DNA of 64,000 bases from a virus, in the IMG/VR virus record IMGVR_UViG_3300007504_000003, positions 1 to 64,000 of that record; one strand, written 5' to 3'. Positions 41,318 to 51,500 of this stretch are shown piece after piece. Below the pieces are notes generated by a model that saw only the letters and a program-made list of their open reading frames with translations, ran no database searches and was not told where the DNA came from. How positions within the stretch are numbered: the first letter of the stretch is position 1; the number at the start of each line of letters is the position of its first letter. A program made the translations under genes and the position numbers.

Positions 41318-42511
41318 ATGCCCGACAACTTCCAGGTGGACCAGCTTCAGATTGAGCCCGGCAGCGGAGATACTCTGACGGTGAGTCGGGACGCGACCGC
41401 GGGGGCGATGAAGTTTATCGACGCGGTGGAGACTTCAGGGCTCTTGCTCTCTCAGCTCGCGGGTCTCCAAACGATCACTGGCATTCTGATGGTCGGCCGG
41501 GCAGGCTCGGGGGCTCAGTACACCACCATCCAGTCAGCGATCGACGCTGTCTCGGGAGCCACCGCGGCCTCCCCGACGTTGATCCTGATCGGTCCCGGCA
41601 CCTACACCGAGAACCTGACCATTGATGAGGACGGGGTTTGTCTGGTGGGTCTGGGTCGGGTTGTTCTCCAGCCCAGCACCGCAACCAGTCCGACGATCAC
41701 GATTCAGGCGGGGTCCGGAATCCCTCTCTTCACCCTCCTGCGGAACCTTCGGGTGGAGCACACGGGGGACGGGGAGGACTGCGTTTACATCGTGGGTGGG
41801 GCCAGTTCGACCGTCGCCAGCACGGGAGTCTACCTCCACGATTGCGATCTGATTGCCTCCGGGGTCGGGACCTACAACATCCGAGCCTCCGCGGTTAATC
41901 ACATTCGGGTGGTCGGCGGGTCCTGGGAAGGGTCCAGCTCGACAGCGGTCTGCTCGGTTGCTAACTGCGCTTCGTTTCACCTGGAGCGGGTGGCTCGGGT
42001 CATAGACCTCCAGCTCTCCTATGACACCGCGAATTCTCGACCCTCGGTCACGACTTCAGAGTACAAGGTGGTGGGTTGCTCTCAGATAGGAGCCTCGACC
42101 AATGACTTGGACGGGGCAGGGAGCCTCCTTTATGCCGGCTGCCCTTCCGTTGGTGCCATTACGATCGGCGGAGATCGGACCCTGACCCTGGTGGGGTCTC
42201 GGGTGGGGAATCTGGTTCTCAATGAGACGATTGCTTGTACTCGTATCGGAGGAGCCCGGGGGACGCTGACAGGGGATGGAACGATGACGGAGTCCGGGGT
42301 GATGGCTGTGGTGGCTTTTTCTTCGGAGACCTCCAAGGCGGTTCTCTTCGACGCTGACATGCCTGATACCAGCTACGCGGTCCATCTCGATTGGGAGGAT
42401 ACCAGCCTCACAGCAGCGGTGACCTCCCGGGCAACGACGGGGTTCACGATCTCGACAAGTGCTAGCTACACGGGCAACGTGTCCTACACAGTCACAAGGC
42501 AGATGACATGA
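41318..42511 (+). CDS. Right-handed beta-helix tail spike or fibre
   Basis: A 397-residue protein. Residues about 65-330 have the pectin-lyase-like pattern (AQYTTIQSAIDAVSGATAASP, then LIGPGTYTENLTI, with repeated short beta turns), the parallel beta-helix of phage spikes. The N-terminal 50 residues may attach to the tail; the C-terminal about 70 form the domain shared with the gene before (SSETSKAVLF..., SRATTGFTI). It probably binds or degrades host surface sugars. No catalytic residues can be assigned. Acts at the virion surface. Confidence 0.7.
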   Translation: MPDNFQVDQLQIEPGSGDTLTVSRDATAGAMKFIDAVETSGLLLSQLAGLQTITGILMVGRAGSGAQYTTIQSAIDAVSGATAASPTLILIGPGTYTENLTIDEDGVCLVGLGRVVLQPSTATSPTITIQAGSGIPLFTLLRNLRVEHTGDGEDCVYIVGGASSTVASTGVYLHDCDLIASGVGTYNIRASAVNHIRVVGGSWEGSSSTAVCSVANCASFHLERVARVIDLQLSYDTANSRPSVTTSEYKVVGCSQIGASTNDLDGAGSLLYAGCPSVGAITIGGDRTLTLVGSRVGNLVLNETIACTRIGGARGTLTGDGTMTESGVMAVVAFSSETSKAVLFDADMPDTSYAVHLDWEDTSLTAAVTSRATTGFTISTSASYTGNVSYTVTRQMT

Positions 42512-42636
42512 TGAGAGAGGCCCGGGTCGCGTCCCGTTGGCTTACAGCTTCCCTGACCTTTCAGGAGTTGGCGGCGGGGGTCATCGAGTTGACCCAACGG
42601 GGCCGTAAAATGAGACTACTCCAGCCCCGTCGTTGA
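42508..42636 (+). CDS. 42-residue micropeptide with RVASRWL tag
   Basis: A short frame starting with ATG 42508 (overlapping the spike stop by ATGA) reads MMREARVASRWLTAS, then a Leu/Ala-rich helix and a basic end. It contains RVASRWL (residues 6-12), the tag shared with several other proteins. Coupling and the tag argue for a real gene. It may be a tag-only peptide or a remnant. Confidence 0.5.
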   Translation: MMREARVASRWLTASLTFQELAAGVIELTQRGRKMRLLQPRR

Positions 42637-42649
42637 GTAGGGTCAAGGC

Positions 42650-43036
42650 ATGGCCGAGGTTCCCTACACTAGTTTCGATGAGTTCACGGGGGACGTGTTG
42701 GACTCTGATGTACCTGTCATGGTCCAGTTCACGGCTTCCTGGTGCGGTCCCTGCAAGGCGATGGAGCCTTCACTGATCCAGATCCATGATGTTCTGGTGG
42801 CCTCAAAGACGGGTCGGGTGGTGAAGGTAGATGTTGAACAGGACATGGAGCTGGCTGAGCAGTTTGAGGTCCGGACGGTGCCTACATTCATCCTCTTCTG
42901 GGATGGCGATCCCGTTGATCGTTCTATCGGTGCCGTGGGGATGCAGGGCATCGTAAATCTCTTCACCCGGAATTCTTCCCATGCAGAAGCCCCTGAGTCC
43001 TCTTCAGAGACAGGTGATTCGTCTGGGGCAGGTTGA
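42650..43036 (+). CDS. Thioredoxin-like protein
   Basis: A 128-residue thioredoxin fold with the redox motif WCGPCK, the strand before it (VPVMVQFTAS) and the cis-Pro in VRTVPTFILF. A Ser/Glu/Gly tail of about 20 residues follows. Thioredoxins reduce disulfides. Class II reductases like NrdJ here need an external reductant, so this could be its donor; it could also act in virion assembly. Lies among probable virion genes. Confidence 0.85.
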   Translation: MAEVPYTSFDEFTGDVLDSDVPVMVQFTASWCGPCKAMEPSLIQIHDVLVASKTGRVVKVDVEQDMELAEQFEVRTVPTFILFWDGDPVDRSIGAVGMQGIVNLFTRNSSHAEAPESSSETGDSSGAG

Positions 43037-43259
43037 GCCTGAGCTGAGATCTGGACTTCTTCAGCTATTGAAAGAGGCTGGGTACAAGGGCAACCCGGAT
43101 GGGAAAGATATCTACCCGAATGAGATAGACCATGGTTACGACCAGCCCCTCGCTGGGGGGACGGACGTAATGAAGCGGCTTCAGGACCGCCTGCTCCACG
43201 AGCAGGGTCGTCCTCCTCGGGACAAGAACCCGGTGCTCAAGGGAGCCTCGAATGAATGA
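42981..43259 (+). CDS. Small hypothetical protein with PELR-LLQLL motif
   Basis: A 92-residue protein whose ATG lies 56 bases inside the thioredoxin gene; GTG 43014 is an alternative start. It contains VIRLGQVEPELRSGLLQLLKEAG, resembling the AIRLASVTENPELKTALLGEL segment of the gene at 43897. Shared motif suggests a common role, perhaps in the virion. Its end overlaps the next gene. Confidence 0.5.
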   Translation: MQKPLSPLQRQVIRLGQVEPELRSGLLQLLKEAGYKGNPDGKDIYPNEIDHGYDQPLAGGTDVMKRLQDRLLHEQGRPPRDKNPVLKGASNE

Positions 43260-43887
43260 CGATTTCTGGAAGAGCCTCATGGGCAGCGAGTTCGGTGAGC
43301 GGGATGCTTTCGGCGGTTTCCTTGAGGACGAACCTGTGCCTGAAGCGGGTCTGGAGGCCCTATTCCCTCAGGGAACCCAAGGCGGCCCCCCTGAGGTCAA
43401 CTACTTCAGCGATCACGAGGTAGGTGGGGATTACTTCAGCCAAGTGGTCAACCTGACCGACAAGCTGAAGGAGGCCAACGCGGTCCCGGAGCACCCCCCA
43501 GCGGGGACCCGGGTGCGGTTCAAGGTCAACCTGGGCTCCGTGCTCACCTACGACGATGTGCCCGAAGGAGAGTCCATCGGTGAGGTGGTCACGGTTCGGA
43601 CGGCGGCGGGTGATTTGACGGAGTACAACGGTCTCGTCTTCACCCTCTGGCCTGATGGCAAGGTTCGTCCAATCGCCGCGAATCACTTGTGGTTGGAAGA
43701 GGTCCCTTCGCCCCCGGCTGCGACCAAGCGAGTCGCCAACCTGGGTGATCTCAACGGGTTCCTTCGGGTCGCCGCGGACACCCTGATCAACAAAGCGACG
43801 CGGGATCTCTGGTCTGTCCGGAAGGACGGGAAGGACTTCGTGATCGAGCGTCTCTTCCGCGATGATGGAAACCCCCTGAAGGCTTAG
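43252..43887 (+). CDS. Hypothetical protein, probable virion component
   Basis: A 211-residue protein. The acidic N-terminus is rich in Phe/Glu; the middle is a small beta barrel-like region (GTRVRFKVNLGSVLTYDDV, GEVVTVRTAAG); the C-terminus reads RVANLGDLNGFLRVAADTLI and then KATRDLWSVRKDGKDF. I recognise no domain. Coupled to the preceding gene by an ATGA-type overlap. Virion placement is inferred from the neighbourhood. Confidence 0.55.
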   Translation: MNDDFWKSLMGSEFGERDAFGGFLEDEPVPEAGLEALFPQGTQGGPPEVNYFSDHEVGGDYFSQVVNLTDKLKEANAVPEHPPAGTRVRFKVNLGSVLTYDDVPEGESIGEVVTVRTAAGDLTEYNGLVFTLWPDGKVRPIAANHLWLEEVPSPPAATKRVANLGDLNGFLRVAADTLINKATRDLWSVRKDGKDFVIERLFRDDGNPLKA

Positions 43888-43896
43888 GATTTAGAC

Positions 43897-44115
43897 ATGT
43901 CCTCTCGACCTGACACGACCCTCTGGGATGTAGCCCAGCTCAACGCTGGGAAATCCGCAGACGCCCGGCCTTTCAGTGGTTCTCACAGCAACCGAAGGGT
44001 TGCTTCCGAGGTGGCTCTTCGTCGGAAGGCGATTCGGCTTGCTTCCGTGACGGAGAACCCGGAGCTGAAGACGGCTCTCCTGGGGGAGCTGAGGAAGGAT
44101 ATTCGTCGAGCATGA
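43897..44115 (+). CDS. Small hypothetical protein
   Basis: A 72-residue protein with NRRVASEVALRRKAIRLAS, a possible diverged tag, and the NPELKTALLGEL segment shared with 42981-43259. Overlaps the next gene by ATGA. Function unknown. Confidence 0.5.
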   Translation: MSSRPDTTLWDVAQLNAGKSADARPFSGSHSNRRVASEVALRRKAIRLASVTENPELKTALLGELRKDIRRA

Positions 44116-44357
44116 GTCTACGAGACCTCATCAATCAAGATACCTCCCTGGCTCCATTTACGGGGTCCAGTGCTCCTCCTGGTTTGACGGAGGAGGAGTT
44201 TCTTGCTCGTCAAGCTTCGGATTCCCAGCACATGACGATGAGTGAGTTGAAGGAGAGCCTGGGCCACCCGGGTCGGGTTGAAAAGGTGGCGGATACGGAG
44301 CGGGGACCCTTTACGGGAGCCTTGGTATATCGGGGGCCTCCTCTCACGACTCGGTGA
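44112..44357 (+). CDS. Small hypothetical protein
   Basis: An 81-residue protein beginning LRDLINQDTSLAPF, without motif. Its stop codon lies inside the 16-base promoter-like repeat at 44352-44367. Function unknown. Confidence 0.5.
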   Translation: MSLRDLINQDTSLAPFTGSSAPPGLTEEEFLARQASDSQHMTMSELKESLGHPGRVEKVADTERGPFTGALVYRGPPLTTR

Positions 44358-44369
44358 GGAGCCTATACC
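44352..44369 (+). promoter_or_regulatory. CGGTGAGGAGCCTATACC promoter copy
   Basis: Sixteen bases (CGGTGAGGAGCCTATA) identical to 12374-12389. TATACC ends 32 bases before the TTG start at 44402. Two identical copies at different loci support a functional element. Confidence 0.5.
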
Positions 44370-44401
44370 TCTGGTGGAGTTGAGACCTCAGGAGACTCCC
44401 C

Positions 44402-45022
44402 TTGACCCCCTCAGCTTCCCGAGTAGCTGACCGTTACTTGAAAGCGAAGGCCCGTTCCCGCACCGCGGGCGAGGTCATTTTCAAGAAGGACCGGAGCGGC
44501 GACCGCAACGAGTGGGCCTGGAATGATCACGCTCCCTCTGCTCGGGAGATGGACGAGGGGTTTGTGTTCGACCCCCGCCAGCTCAAGCCCCTCGCCCAGG
44601 TGCTTCGGTCTACCCTGGCTGGTTTGGGCCATGTCTCCAGTGCTCACCAGAATTTTCTCAAGGTCAAGAGCGCGAGGGTGAGCCCAGATGGGAACCTCGG
44701 AGGACGGGGTTACATCCAGAAGATCGCGGACATGCGGCGGGGGTTCATGAACGTCTGCGAGGCCCTGTCTGCGTTATCCGATACCCTCTATGATGAGATC
44801 AACGCCCCTCATTGGAACCCTGAGGCAGCCGTGGACAAGCGGGAGCGGGAAGAGGTTCAGGATATCGTGGACGACGCTGAAGAGATTCGTCGGGACCCGG
44901 AAGGTTGGGCGAAAGAGGAAGAGGCGGAGATGGACGCCGAGCATGACAAGATGGCTTCTTCTGAGCGGGTACAGATGAGGAATCGGGTCGCTCACCGTTC
45001 CTTGTCCCGGAGGATTGGCTGA
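44402..45022 (+). CDS. RVADRYL-tagged hypothetical protein
   Basis: A 206-residue protein starting at TTG 44402, with AGGAG upstream. The N-terminus carries RVADRYLKAKA (tag 7-13); near the C-terminus NRVAHRSLSRR is a possible second copy. The body is charged and helical with an acidic segment (VDDAEEIRRDPEGWAKEEEAEMDAE in parts). No enzyme motif. It overlaps the next gene by ATGA-type coupling. Probable virion cargo or structural protein. Confidence 0.55.
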   Translation: MTPSASRVADRYLKAKARSRTAGEVIFKKDRSGDRNEWAWNDHAPSAREMDEGFVFDPRQLKPLAQVLRSTLAGLGHVSSAHQNFLKVKSARVSPDGNLGGRGYIQKIADMRRGFMNVCEALSALSDTLYDEINAPHWNPEAAVDKREREEVQDIVDDAEEIRRDPEGWAKEEEAEMDAEHDKMASSERVQMRNRVAHRSLSRRIG

Positions 45023-47211
45023 TGAGTGTTGATAAGCATTTCCCGGATGACGTCCTCCTTGGCTCTGAGGATCCCATTCTTGACCTGGACGTAGATCCGG
45101 GTCAGATGAGCAACCTCTCCGCCGCCCTCTGGGGCGAGGACCCGGAGACGCCCCTGGAGGCGTCGCCTGGGATGTTCCAAGATGACAGCGGGGTCGCGGA
45201 TCTCGGGCGTCTGATGGAGAGTTCTGTTCAGGATTTGTCCTGGTTGAAAATCTCCGAGCAGGACGCTGAGCGTCTCCCTGAGAACACGGAGACCGGGACG
45301 GTCATCCCTGAGCTGGAAGAAGCGTGGGGCCAGCATGTGCAGGCTGACGCTCGTTATCCTGCCCTGGACCGGGAGAAGATTGCTTACGAGCGGAGTCAGG
45401 ACCGGCCCGTTCCCGAGAAGCACAAGTCGGCCTCGGACCTCCGGTGGGTGGTTCAGAGGGCGATGCGGCGATCGGCTCGGGGAGAGCCCCTCCAGGCTCT
45501 CCTTCAGGAGGCCCGTCAGGCGGCTGGTCGCAGTGCTCCTCGGGTCGCGAAAGCTCTCGCATGGGTCAAGGAAGATCATGGGCTCGCCGGTCGGGTCTTC
45601 CTTCGGGCTGAAGCGTACCCGGGTTGTGCCAAGGGCAAGTGGAAGTCCGAGCTACCGAAGATTGGACGGGGTGCCCGCTATCTGGTGAGCAAGCAGGGTT
45701 GCGGTGGTTGTGTCCACAACCGCGGTGGGTCTTGTTCCGTCTTTGCTCGGAAGCTTGTGGCGACGGTTCCCTGGGAAGAGGCTCAGGAAATCTATCAGCC
45801 ATTGCTTGAGGCCACGGGTCGGCAGGTAGCTGCCGACGCTACGCCTCGGCTCGCTCTGAAGATGGCATTTACGGCTCCCCAGGCCGACGTGAGAGCCGCG
45901 GGGGACCATCTCCCGACCCATACGGCACCTAGCCAGCGAGTCACGGCTGAGGAGGCTGTCAGGGCCTTCCAAGAGACTCCTCGGGAGCCTGCCCGAGCGT
46001 TGGACAACCGGGAAGCGGAGCTGTCCGTTGTCCGCCGGAAGGCCCAGCTCAAGATCGCAGGGTGGGTCAAGTCCGGGCTGTTGACTCGGGAGGCGGGATC
46101 TCAGATTGTCCGATCGGACCTCTCTCCCGGAGAGATGCTCCGTCGGGCAGCGACGCAGATTACCCGCCCCCTCCCTCCTGAGGCGTACTCCGGAGTCTCG
46201 AATGATGTGCGGCCTACACCGGCTAGCCCTGAACATGCCCGGGAAGCGATGGCGGAGGCCGCCAAGACCCCGGGCCCGGCTCCCGTGGATATCTCTCACC
46301 GAGAGCCAGCGGCTCGTCGGAAGCAGGCCCACCGTCAGCTCCTCGCGTGGCATCGGAAGGAGTGGTTGACCCGGGAAGACTGCCGGCGTCTGGTTCAATC
46401 CCAGGCGGATCCCCGCCTTGTCTTGAAGGCAGCGGCGACCTTGATCACTCGTCAGACCGGGTCGAACCCCTACACAGGTCAGCCCAACGAGAGGACGATC
46501 AAGCTGGCGACTCCGGAGCAGGTCTGGGCCTCGCTCAAGAAGGCGGCGGAAGGTCGTAAGGAGGTCCAGTCTCAGGTGGATGCTACCGTAGCCGTCCGGG
46601 AGCATCAGGCGACTCGGGAGTATCGCCTGAGTCAGGATCTCCAGCGACGAGCTGATCTGGTTCGTAACGCCATGCGACGGGGTCTGAAGGGCAAGGCCCT
46701 TCGGAACCATATCGCTCGGGTTGTTCCGAGGGAGCACGCCAAGGAAATCCTCGGCAGCCTGGGGCCAGATCTGCAAGCTGCTCTACAGTCGGCCCCGCCG
46801 AAGCGCCGGTCGTATGACGGAGTCCGCTATGAGGCGGCTCCCGGGGCGGGTAAGAAGGCCAAGGTAGCGAGTGCTCGGGAGGTCCGCGATTGCGTTCAGT
46901 GGACCCGCCGGCAGCTTCACTATGGGCTCTACGGGACTCGCCTCAAGCAAGGTCTACGGTCTCGGTTCGCCGCTCATGTCATCGGGGCGGCGATGCCTGC
47001 CCTCCGTGATCTGATTCAGGCTGAAGGTATCAAGGCTCGACAGAAGGCAGCGAAGAAGAAGGCTGAGCTGGAAGTGGTCCTTTCAGGGCCGGGATATGAC
47101 CCTGATGAATTCAAGTTGGGTCGCGAGGCAGAGTTGGAGCACATCAACTTCAACCAGTCTGAAGACCACGATCCCATTCAGGACATTCAGTTCGGTGGGA
47201 TGCTCTGGTGA
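45022..47211 (+). CDS. Large helical hypothetical protein with Cys cluster
   Basis: A 729-residue protein. The acidic N-terminus (about 1-125) is followed by repeated Arg-rich helical units: RWVVQRAMRRSARGEPLQAL (about 140), LVRNAMRRGLKGKALRNHI and WTRRQLHYGLYGTRLKQGL. A Cys-rich segment (PGCAKGKWK, then CGGCVHNRGGSCSVF, about 193-240) could bind metal. No catalytic motif. It sits between small virion-like genes and the packaging genes, so a virion or assembly protein is plausible. Confidence 0.5.
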   Translation: MSVDKHFPDDVLLGSEDPILDLDVDPGQMSNLSAALWGEDPETPLEASPGMFQDDSGVADLGRLMESSVQDLSWLKISEQDAERLPENTETGTVIPELEEAWGQHVQADARYPALDREKIAYERSQDRPVPEKHKSASDLRWVVQRAMRRSARGEPLQALLQEARQAAGRSAPRVAKALAWVKEDHGLAGRVFLRAEAYPGCAKGKWKSELPKIGRGARYLVSKQGCGGCVHNRGGSCSVFARKLVATVPWEEAQEIYQPLLEATGRQVAADATPRLALKMAFTAPQADVRAAGDHLPTHTAPSQRVTAEEAVRAFQETPREPARALDNREAELSVVRRKAQLKIAGWVKSGLLTREAGSQIVRSDLSPGEMLRRAATQITRPLPPEAYSGVSNDVRPTPASPEHAREAMAEAAKTPGPAPVDISHREPAARRKQAHRQLLAWHRKEWLTREDCRRLVQSQADPRLVLKAAATLITRQTGSNPYTGQPNERTIKLATPEQVWASLKKAAEGRKEVQSQVDATVAVREHQATREYRLSQDLQRRADLVRNAMRRGLKGKALRNHIARVVPREHAKEILGSLGPDLQAALQSAPPKRRSYDGVRYEAAPGAGKKAKVASAREVRDCVQWTRRQLHYGLYGTRLKQGLRSRFAAHVIGAAMPALRDLIQAEGIKARQKAAKKKAELEVVLSGPGYDPDEFKLGREAELEHINFNQSEDHDPIQDIQFGGMLW

Positions 47212-47272
47212 AGTAACGGAGCAAACTCCAATAGATTCCCTATGGAAAACGGGGGATCAGGAGTGCTCGCTC

Positions 47273-47842
47273 ATGAAGCTCGTCACTGGTCAGAAGCCCT
47301 TTACCATCCTGGTCGCCAATCTCAGGCAGGGGTCGGACCCGAGCCGCGGGTCCGTTGGGAACCCGGAGAAGGTGCGGACAGGGTTCACGATTCAGCATCT
47401 ACCCCAGGTCAGCCGTGGAGGGGATGGTCTCGCGAGGTCCAATCGCGGGACCACACCGGGGGTCACCACACAGCAGGGCCTCCTGTCTGGTGACCCTGCT
47501 GGAGCTACCGCGACGATTACCGTGGACGACAATGATTTCACGGACAAGGCGTTCTTGTTCATCGGCCCTTATGTCCTCACCTCGGGTGAGGATTTCACGG
47601 TTGGGGGGAGCACGGGAGCGACGGCGACGGCAATCGCTACTGCGATCGGAGCCCTCCCAGGAATCACGGCGAGCCCCTCAGGTTCAGATGTGAACATCAC
47701 AGTTCGGGGAGGTCCCGCGGGGGACCGGGTACGGTTTGATGTTCTCTTCGCCGGGTCAGTGACCAACTACACCCTGGCTCCTGCGAATGGCTACTGCTCG
47801 GGAGGCTCGCCGTCTCTCGGGGCCCCAACCCTTCTGCCCTGA
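47273..47842 (+). CDS. Probable virion protein
   Basis: A 189-residue protein from ATG 47273 (AGGAG upstream); a longer frame overlapping the previous gene is unlikely. Beta-rich and Gly/Thr-rich, with ATATITVDDNDFTDKAF, then TATAIATAIGALPGI and DVNITVRGGPAGDRV. This resembles Ig-like or decoration proteins of phage virions. It lies just ahead of the packaging genes. No certain family. Confidence 0.5.
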   Translation: MKLVTGQKPFTILVANLRQGSDPSRGSVGNPEKVRTGFTIQHLPQVSRGGDGLARSNRGTTPGVTTQQGLLSGDPAGATATITVDDNDFTDKAFLFIGPYVLTSGEDFTVGGSTGATATAIATAIGALPGITASPSGSDVNITVRGGPAGDRVRFDVLFAGSVTNYTLAPANGYCSGGSPSLGAPTLLP

Positions 47843-47851
47843 AGGTAATTG

Positions 47852-48502
47852 ATGCCGAACCCTTCCCTGAACCAGATTCTTGCTAACCTGCCCGCAGGGA
47901 CTCAACGGGTGCAGGTGGTAGACGCCTCTGGGAAGACGAAGTGGAGGGCTCCAGATCAGGTCCGGAAGTCGGACGTGATTGCGATGAAAGGAGGAGCCCC
48001 CGTAGTCATGCGCGGTGCTCCTGGCCGCCCCGCTCGGGTGGAGTTGCCCCCCGCCTCGGACGAGGTCGGAGAGGTATGTCGGCAGAAGAAGGAGGCGATT
48101 CGGGATGACGATCTGCGGGGCAAATTGGCCCGGGACCCCAACCAGGATGTGCTCCCGGTAATCATGCAGGGGATCGCGGAAGAGGCCGCGAGTCTGAAGT
48201 TTGAGCGAGAGGAAGCAGAGCGGCAGGGGGAGCAGACCGCGATGATCTCTTCCCGGCGAGTCCGAGCCCTTACAGCTCTCGGGGATGCCTGGGTCAAGAG
48301 GATGGAGAGGACGGCGACAATCGATCTGGAGGGGGACCAGTTCAAGCTCCTCTTCCGATTCGTTTTGGAGACTTTCCGCGCGGTTTTGGAGGACTCCGGG
48401 GTTCGCCCCGAGCTGGTGGAGACCATCTTCACGAGGATGGGTGAGAAGCTCGACGACGCTTGGAAGGCCGAAGCCCGAGCTAAGATGCGAGGGAAGTCGT
48501 GA
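47852..48502 (+). CDS. Possible small terminase subunit
   Basis: A 216-residue protein from ATG 47852. The N-terminal half is mixed; the C-terminal half is helical and charged (SLKFEREEAERQGEQ, then LTALGDAWVKRMERT, LLFRFVLETFRAVL). It overlaps the large terminase by four bases, which is the usual place of the small subunit. There is no clear DNA-binding motif, so the call rests mainly on position. Confidence 0.4.
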   Translation: MPNPSLNQILANLPAGTQRVQVVDASGKTKWRAPDQVRKSDVIAMKGGAPVVMRGAPGRPARVELPPASDEVGEVCRQKKEAIRDDDLRGKLARDPNQDVLPVIMQGIAEEAASLKFEREEAERQGEQTAMISSRRVRALTALGDAWVKRMERTATIDLEGDQFKLLFRFVLETFRAVLEDSGVRPELVETIFTRMGEKLDDAWKAEARAKMRGKS

Positions 48503-51500
48503 GCCTCGCAGATCTCGCGAGGAATGTCGGGAGGACCACGACCACTCAGGGTCGTGAGGTCGCTGATATCATCACGTTCATCGAGGCTCCCTGGGGCCTC
48601 GACTTCAAGCTGTTCCCCGTTCAGCGGGTCATCCTCAAGGTCCACTACGGACTCGCTCTGGACGATAACGAGTTCGACTATCCGCTAGACGCCCCGGTCC
48701 CGGAAGACCACCCCCATTATGACCCGGAGGTGTTGGACCACGACGGGTACTACAAGCATCGACTCGTCATCTCGGACTGGCAGAGGAAGAACTACCAATA
48801 TCTGACGGAGGCGGGATATCTCCGCTACCTCCACGATGACGGTAGGTGCAATGTCCGAGAGGTCGTCCCCGGGCATGAACGTAGGGAGATGATCCTAAGT
48901 GTCGGAAGACGCTCAGGAAAGTGCTTGAAAGCCGGGTCTCTGGTCCTGACCTCAAAGGGAGTTCTTCCAATCGAGTCTTTGGGAGATCCCGAAGGCCCTG
49001 AACACCAACCCTGTCGGATTACAGTAGCTCAAGAGGGCAGGCAGACCACGGCAGAGTCAGCGTACTTCTATAACGGTGGTGTTCGTGAAATCCGAGACCT
49101 GAAGACCTACTGTGGATTCAGGCTTGGAGGCACACCCAACCATCGCATCAAAGTAATGAGCCCGGAAGGCTTTGTCGTCTGGAAGTACCTGGGGGATGTT
49201 GAAGAGGGCGATTTCGTTGCGATTCATCGAGGGACAAACCTGTGGCCGCAGGAGTATCTCGATGTTTCCCCCTACTGGTCTGACCTGGGTAGGAAAGACC
49301 TGTCTCTCCCGACACATCTGACTGAGGAATGGGGGCTTTTGCTTGGGGCTCTTGTGGGGGATGGCTCTTGGACTCGGGACCGGGTGGTTGAGCTGACAGT
49401 GGCTTGCCCAGAGTTTCGGGTCGAGATGAAGGCCCTGTGGACAAGGCTGTTCGGGGGGTTCAAGGAACAGGGTGTTGGGCACTCCCCGAAGACGACCAGA
49501 ATTCAGTTTCATAGCTTGGGGGCTCGACAGTTCCTCCACGACCTCGGGTGGGTCTACGACGCAGATCGTCGCTCCAAGATGGTCCCCTGGTCTGTCATGC
49601 AGTCTACGGCTCCTGTCGTTCGGGCTTTCCTCCGAGGTCTATTTGAGACTGATGGCGGGATGGAGTCCAACGGGAAGGTGGTCTCTTTCTGCTCCGCCAG
49701 CGAGCGTCTTGCCCATGAGGTTCAGACCCTCTTGCTGAACCTGGGGATCGTGAGTCGAATCCGGGCCAAGTGGAATAAGACCTATGAGCGGAACTATTAC
49801 ATCCTCATTGTCCGAGGGCTCCGGCATAGGCAGATGTTTGCGGAGCGAGTGGGATTCGTATCCCGACGCAAGATGGAGCCTCTCTGGGCGGGTCTGAAGT
49901 CTTCCAGTCGAGAGGGTGGGAATTCGGAGTCCATTCCATACCTCCGTGAATGGGGCTCAAAGCTGTTAGCCTCAGTCCCGACCAGTAAGCCGGGACAAGG
50001 GTGGTCGCGGTCTGACCTGCGGGGGGTGATGGGGAACACCATCAAGCCCAGCTCGACAGAGCAGATGACCTATCCGCGTCTGGAGAAGACGTTGGCAGAA
50101 GCTCGGCGGCTGGGGGCTGACCAGGAAATCGTCCAACACCTCCAGGAGATTTACGACCTCGACTATTTTTTCGACCCTGTGGTCTCGGTTGAGCAGGGTG
50201 AGGAAGCGGTCTACGACCTAAATGTCCCTCAGGGGTCCATGTTCGTTGCCAATGGGATGACGAACCACAACACGACAATATCTGCCTGCATCGCAGCTTA
50301 TGAGACCTACAAGCTGCTTTTGAAGGGGGACCCTCACCGGTACTACGGGCTGCCTCACTCCAACGTCATCCAGCTTATCAGCGTCGCGACGGATAAGGAT
50401 CAGGCGGGGCTCTTGTACCGTGAGGTCGCCGGGCACTTCAAGTCCTGTGACTTTTTCTCGCCGTACATGGCGAACAACACCATGTCATACGCGAACTTCC
50501 AGACGCCGTATGATATCGACCAGTATGGGAGCTACGCGGACGATCCCAAGGCCCGCTCCAGCATCAAGATCACGTTCCGCTCTTGCGTGGCGAAGGGGCT
50601 GCGAGGAGCAGGTAATATCCTGGTCATTCTGGATGAGGTGGCTCACTTCACGGACGCGGGCCAGTCCGGCGCGGACGAAGTCTATCAGGCGGTGACCCCC
50701 TCTACTTCTGCTTACTCCCCGAAGGACCCGGCGGATAAGCGGCTCCCGATTGGAGAGGTGGAAGGTCGGATTATTCTGATCAGCTCTCCTCTCGGTAAGA
50801 CCGGGCTGTTCTATGATCAGTACACCCTGGGGTTCCAGCCTGGACCCTCGGAGAACATGATCTGCGTTCAGGCTCCCACCTGGGAGGTGAACCCGACAAT
50901 CCCGGCTCATGAGTTTGAGAAGCACTACCTGAAGGACGTCCGGGTCTTCTTCACGGAGTACGGGGCGGTCTTCAGTGACCGGACACGAGGCTGGATTGAG
51001 AACGAGGACGACCTTCTTGCCTGCATAGACCCCGCCCGCAGGCCCAGGTTCCGAGGTCGGAGCCGGTTCCCGCATTACCTGGGCTTCGACTTCGCGATGG
51101 TGGGCGACGCCTCCGCTGTCGCTATCGGCCATGTCGAAGATCGAAACGTCGTCGTGGATTTTGTGGACTCGATCCAGGCAGGAGAGGGTCAATACGCGGA
51201 CGTGGATCGTCTTCGGATGGAGTGGGTCGCGGATTGGTTGAAGGATCTGAGTCAGCGGTTCTACCTCGTCAACGGGATGTTTGACCAGTGGGCTGGGCTC
51301 CCGTTGGAGCAAGCTCTGGAAGACCGGGGCCTGACTCAAATCAGGGCGGAGCACTTCACGGCTCCGTTGTCCTCTCGGATCTACCGCAACTTCTACAACA
51401 TGATGCAGGAGCGGAGGGTTGTCCTCTATGACTGGCCTCGCCCCGTAGATGAGCATGGGATTGAGCAGCACTGCCCTTATATCGCGGAGATGCTGACTCT

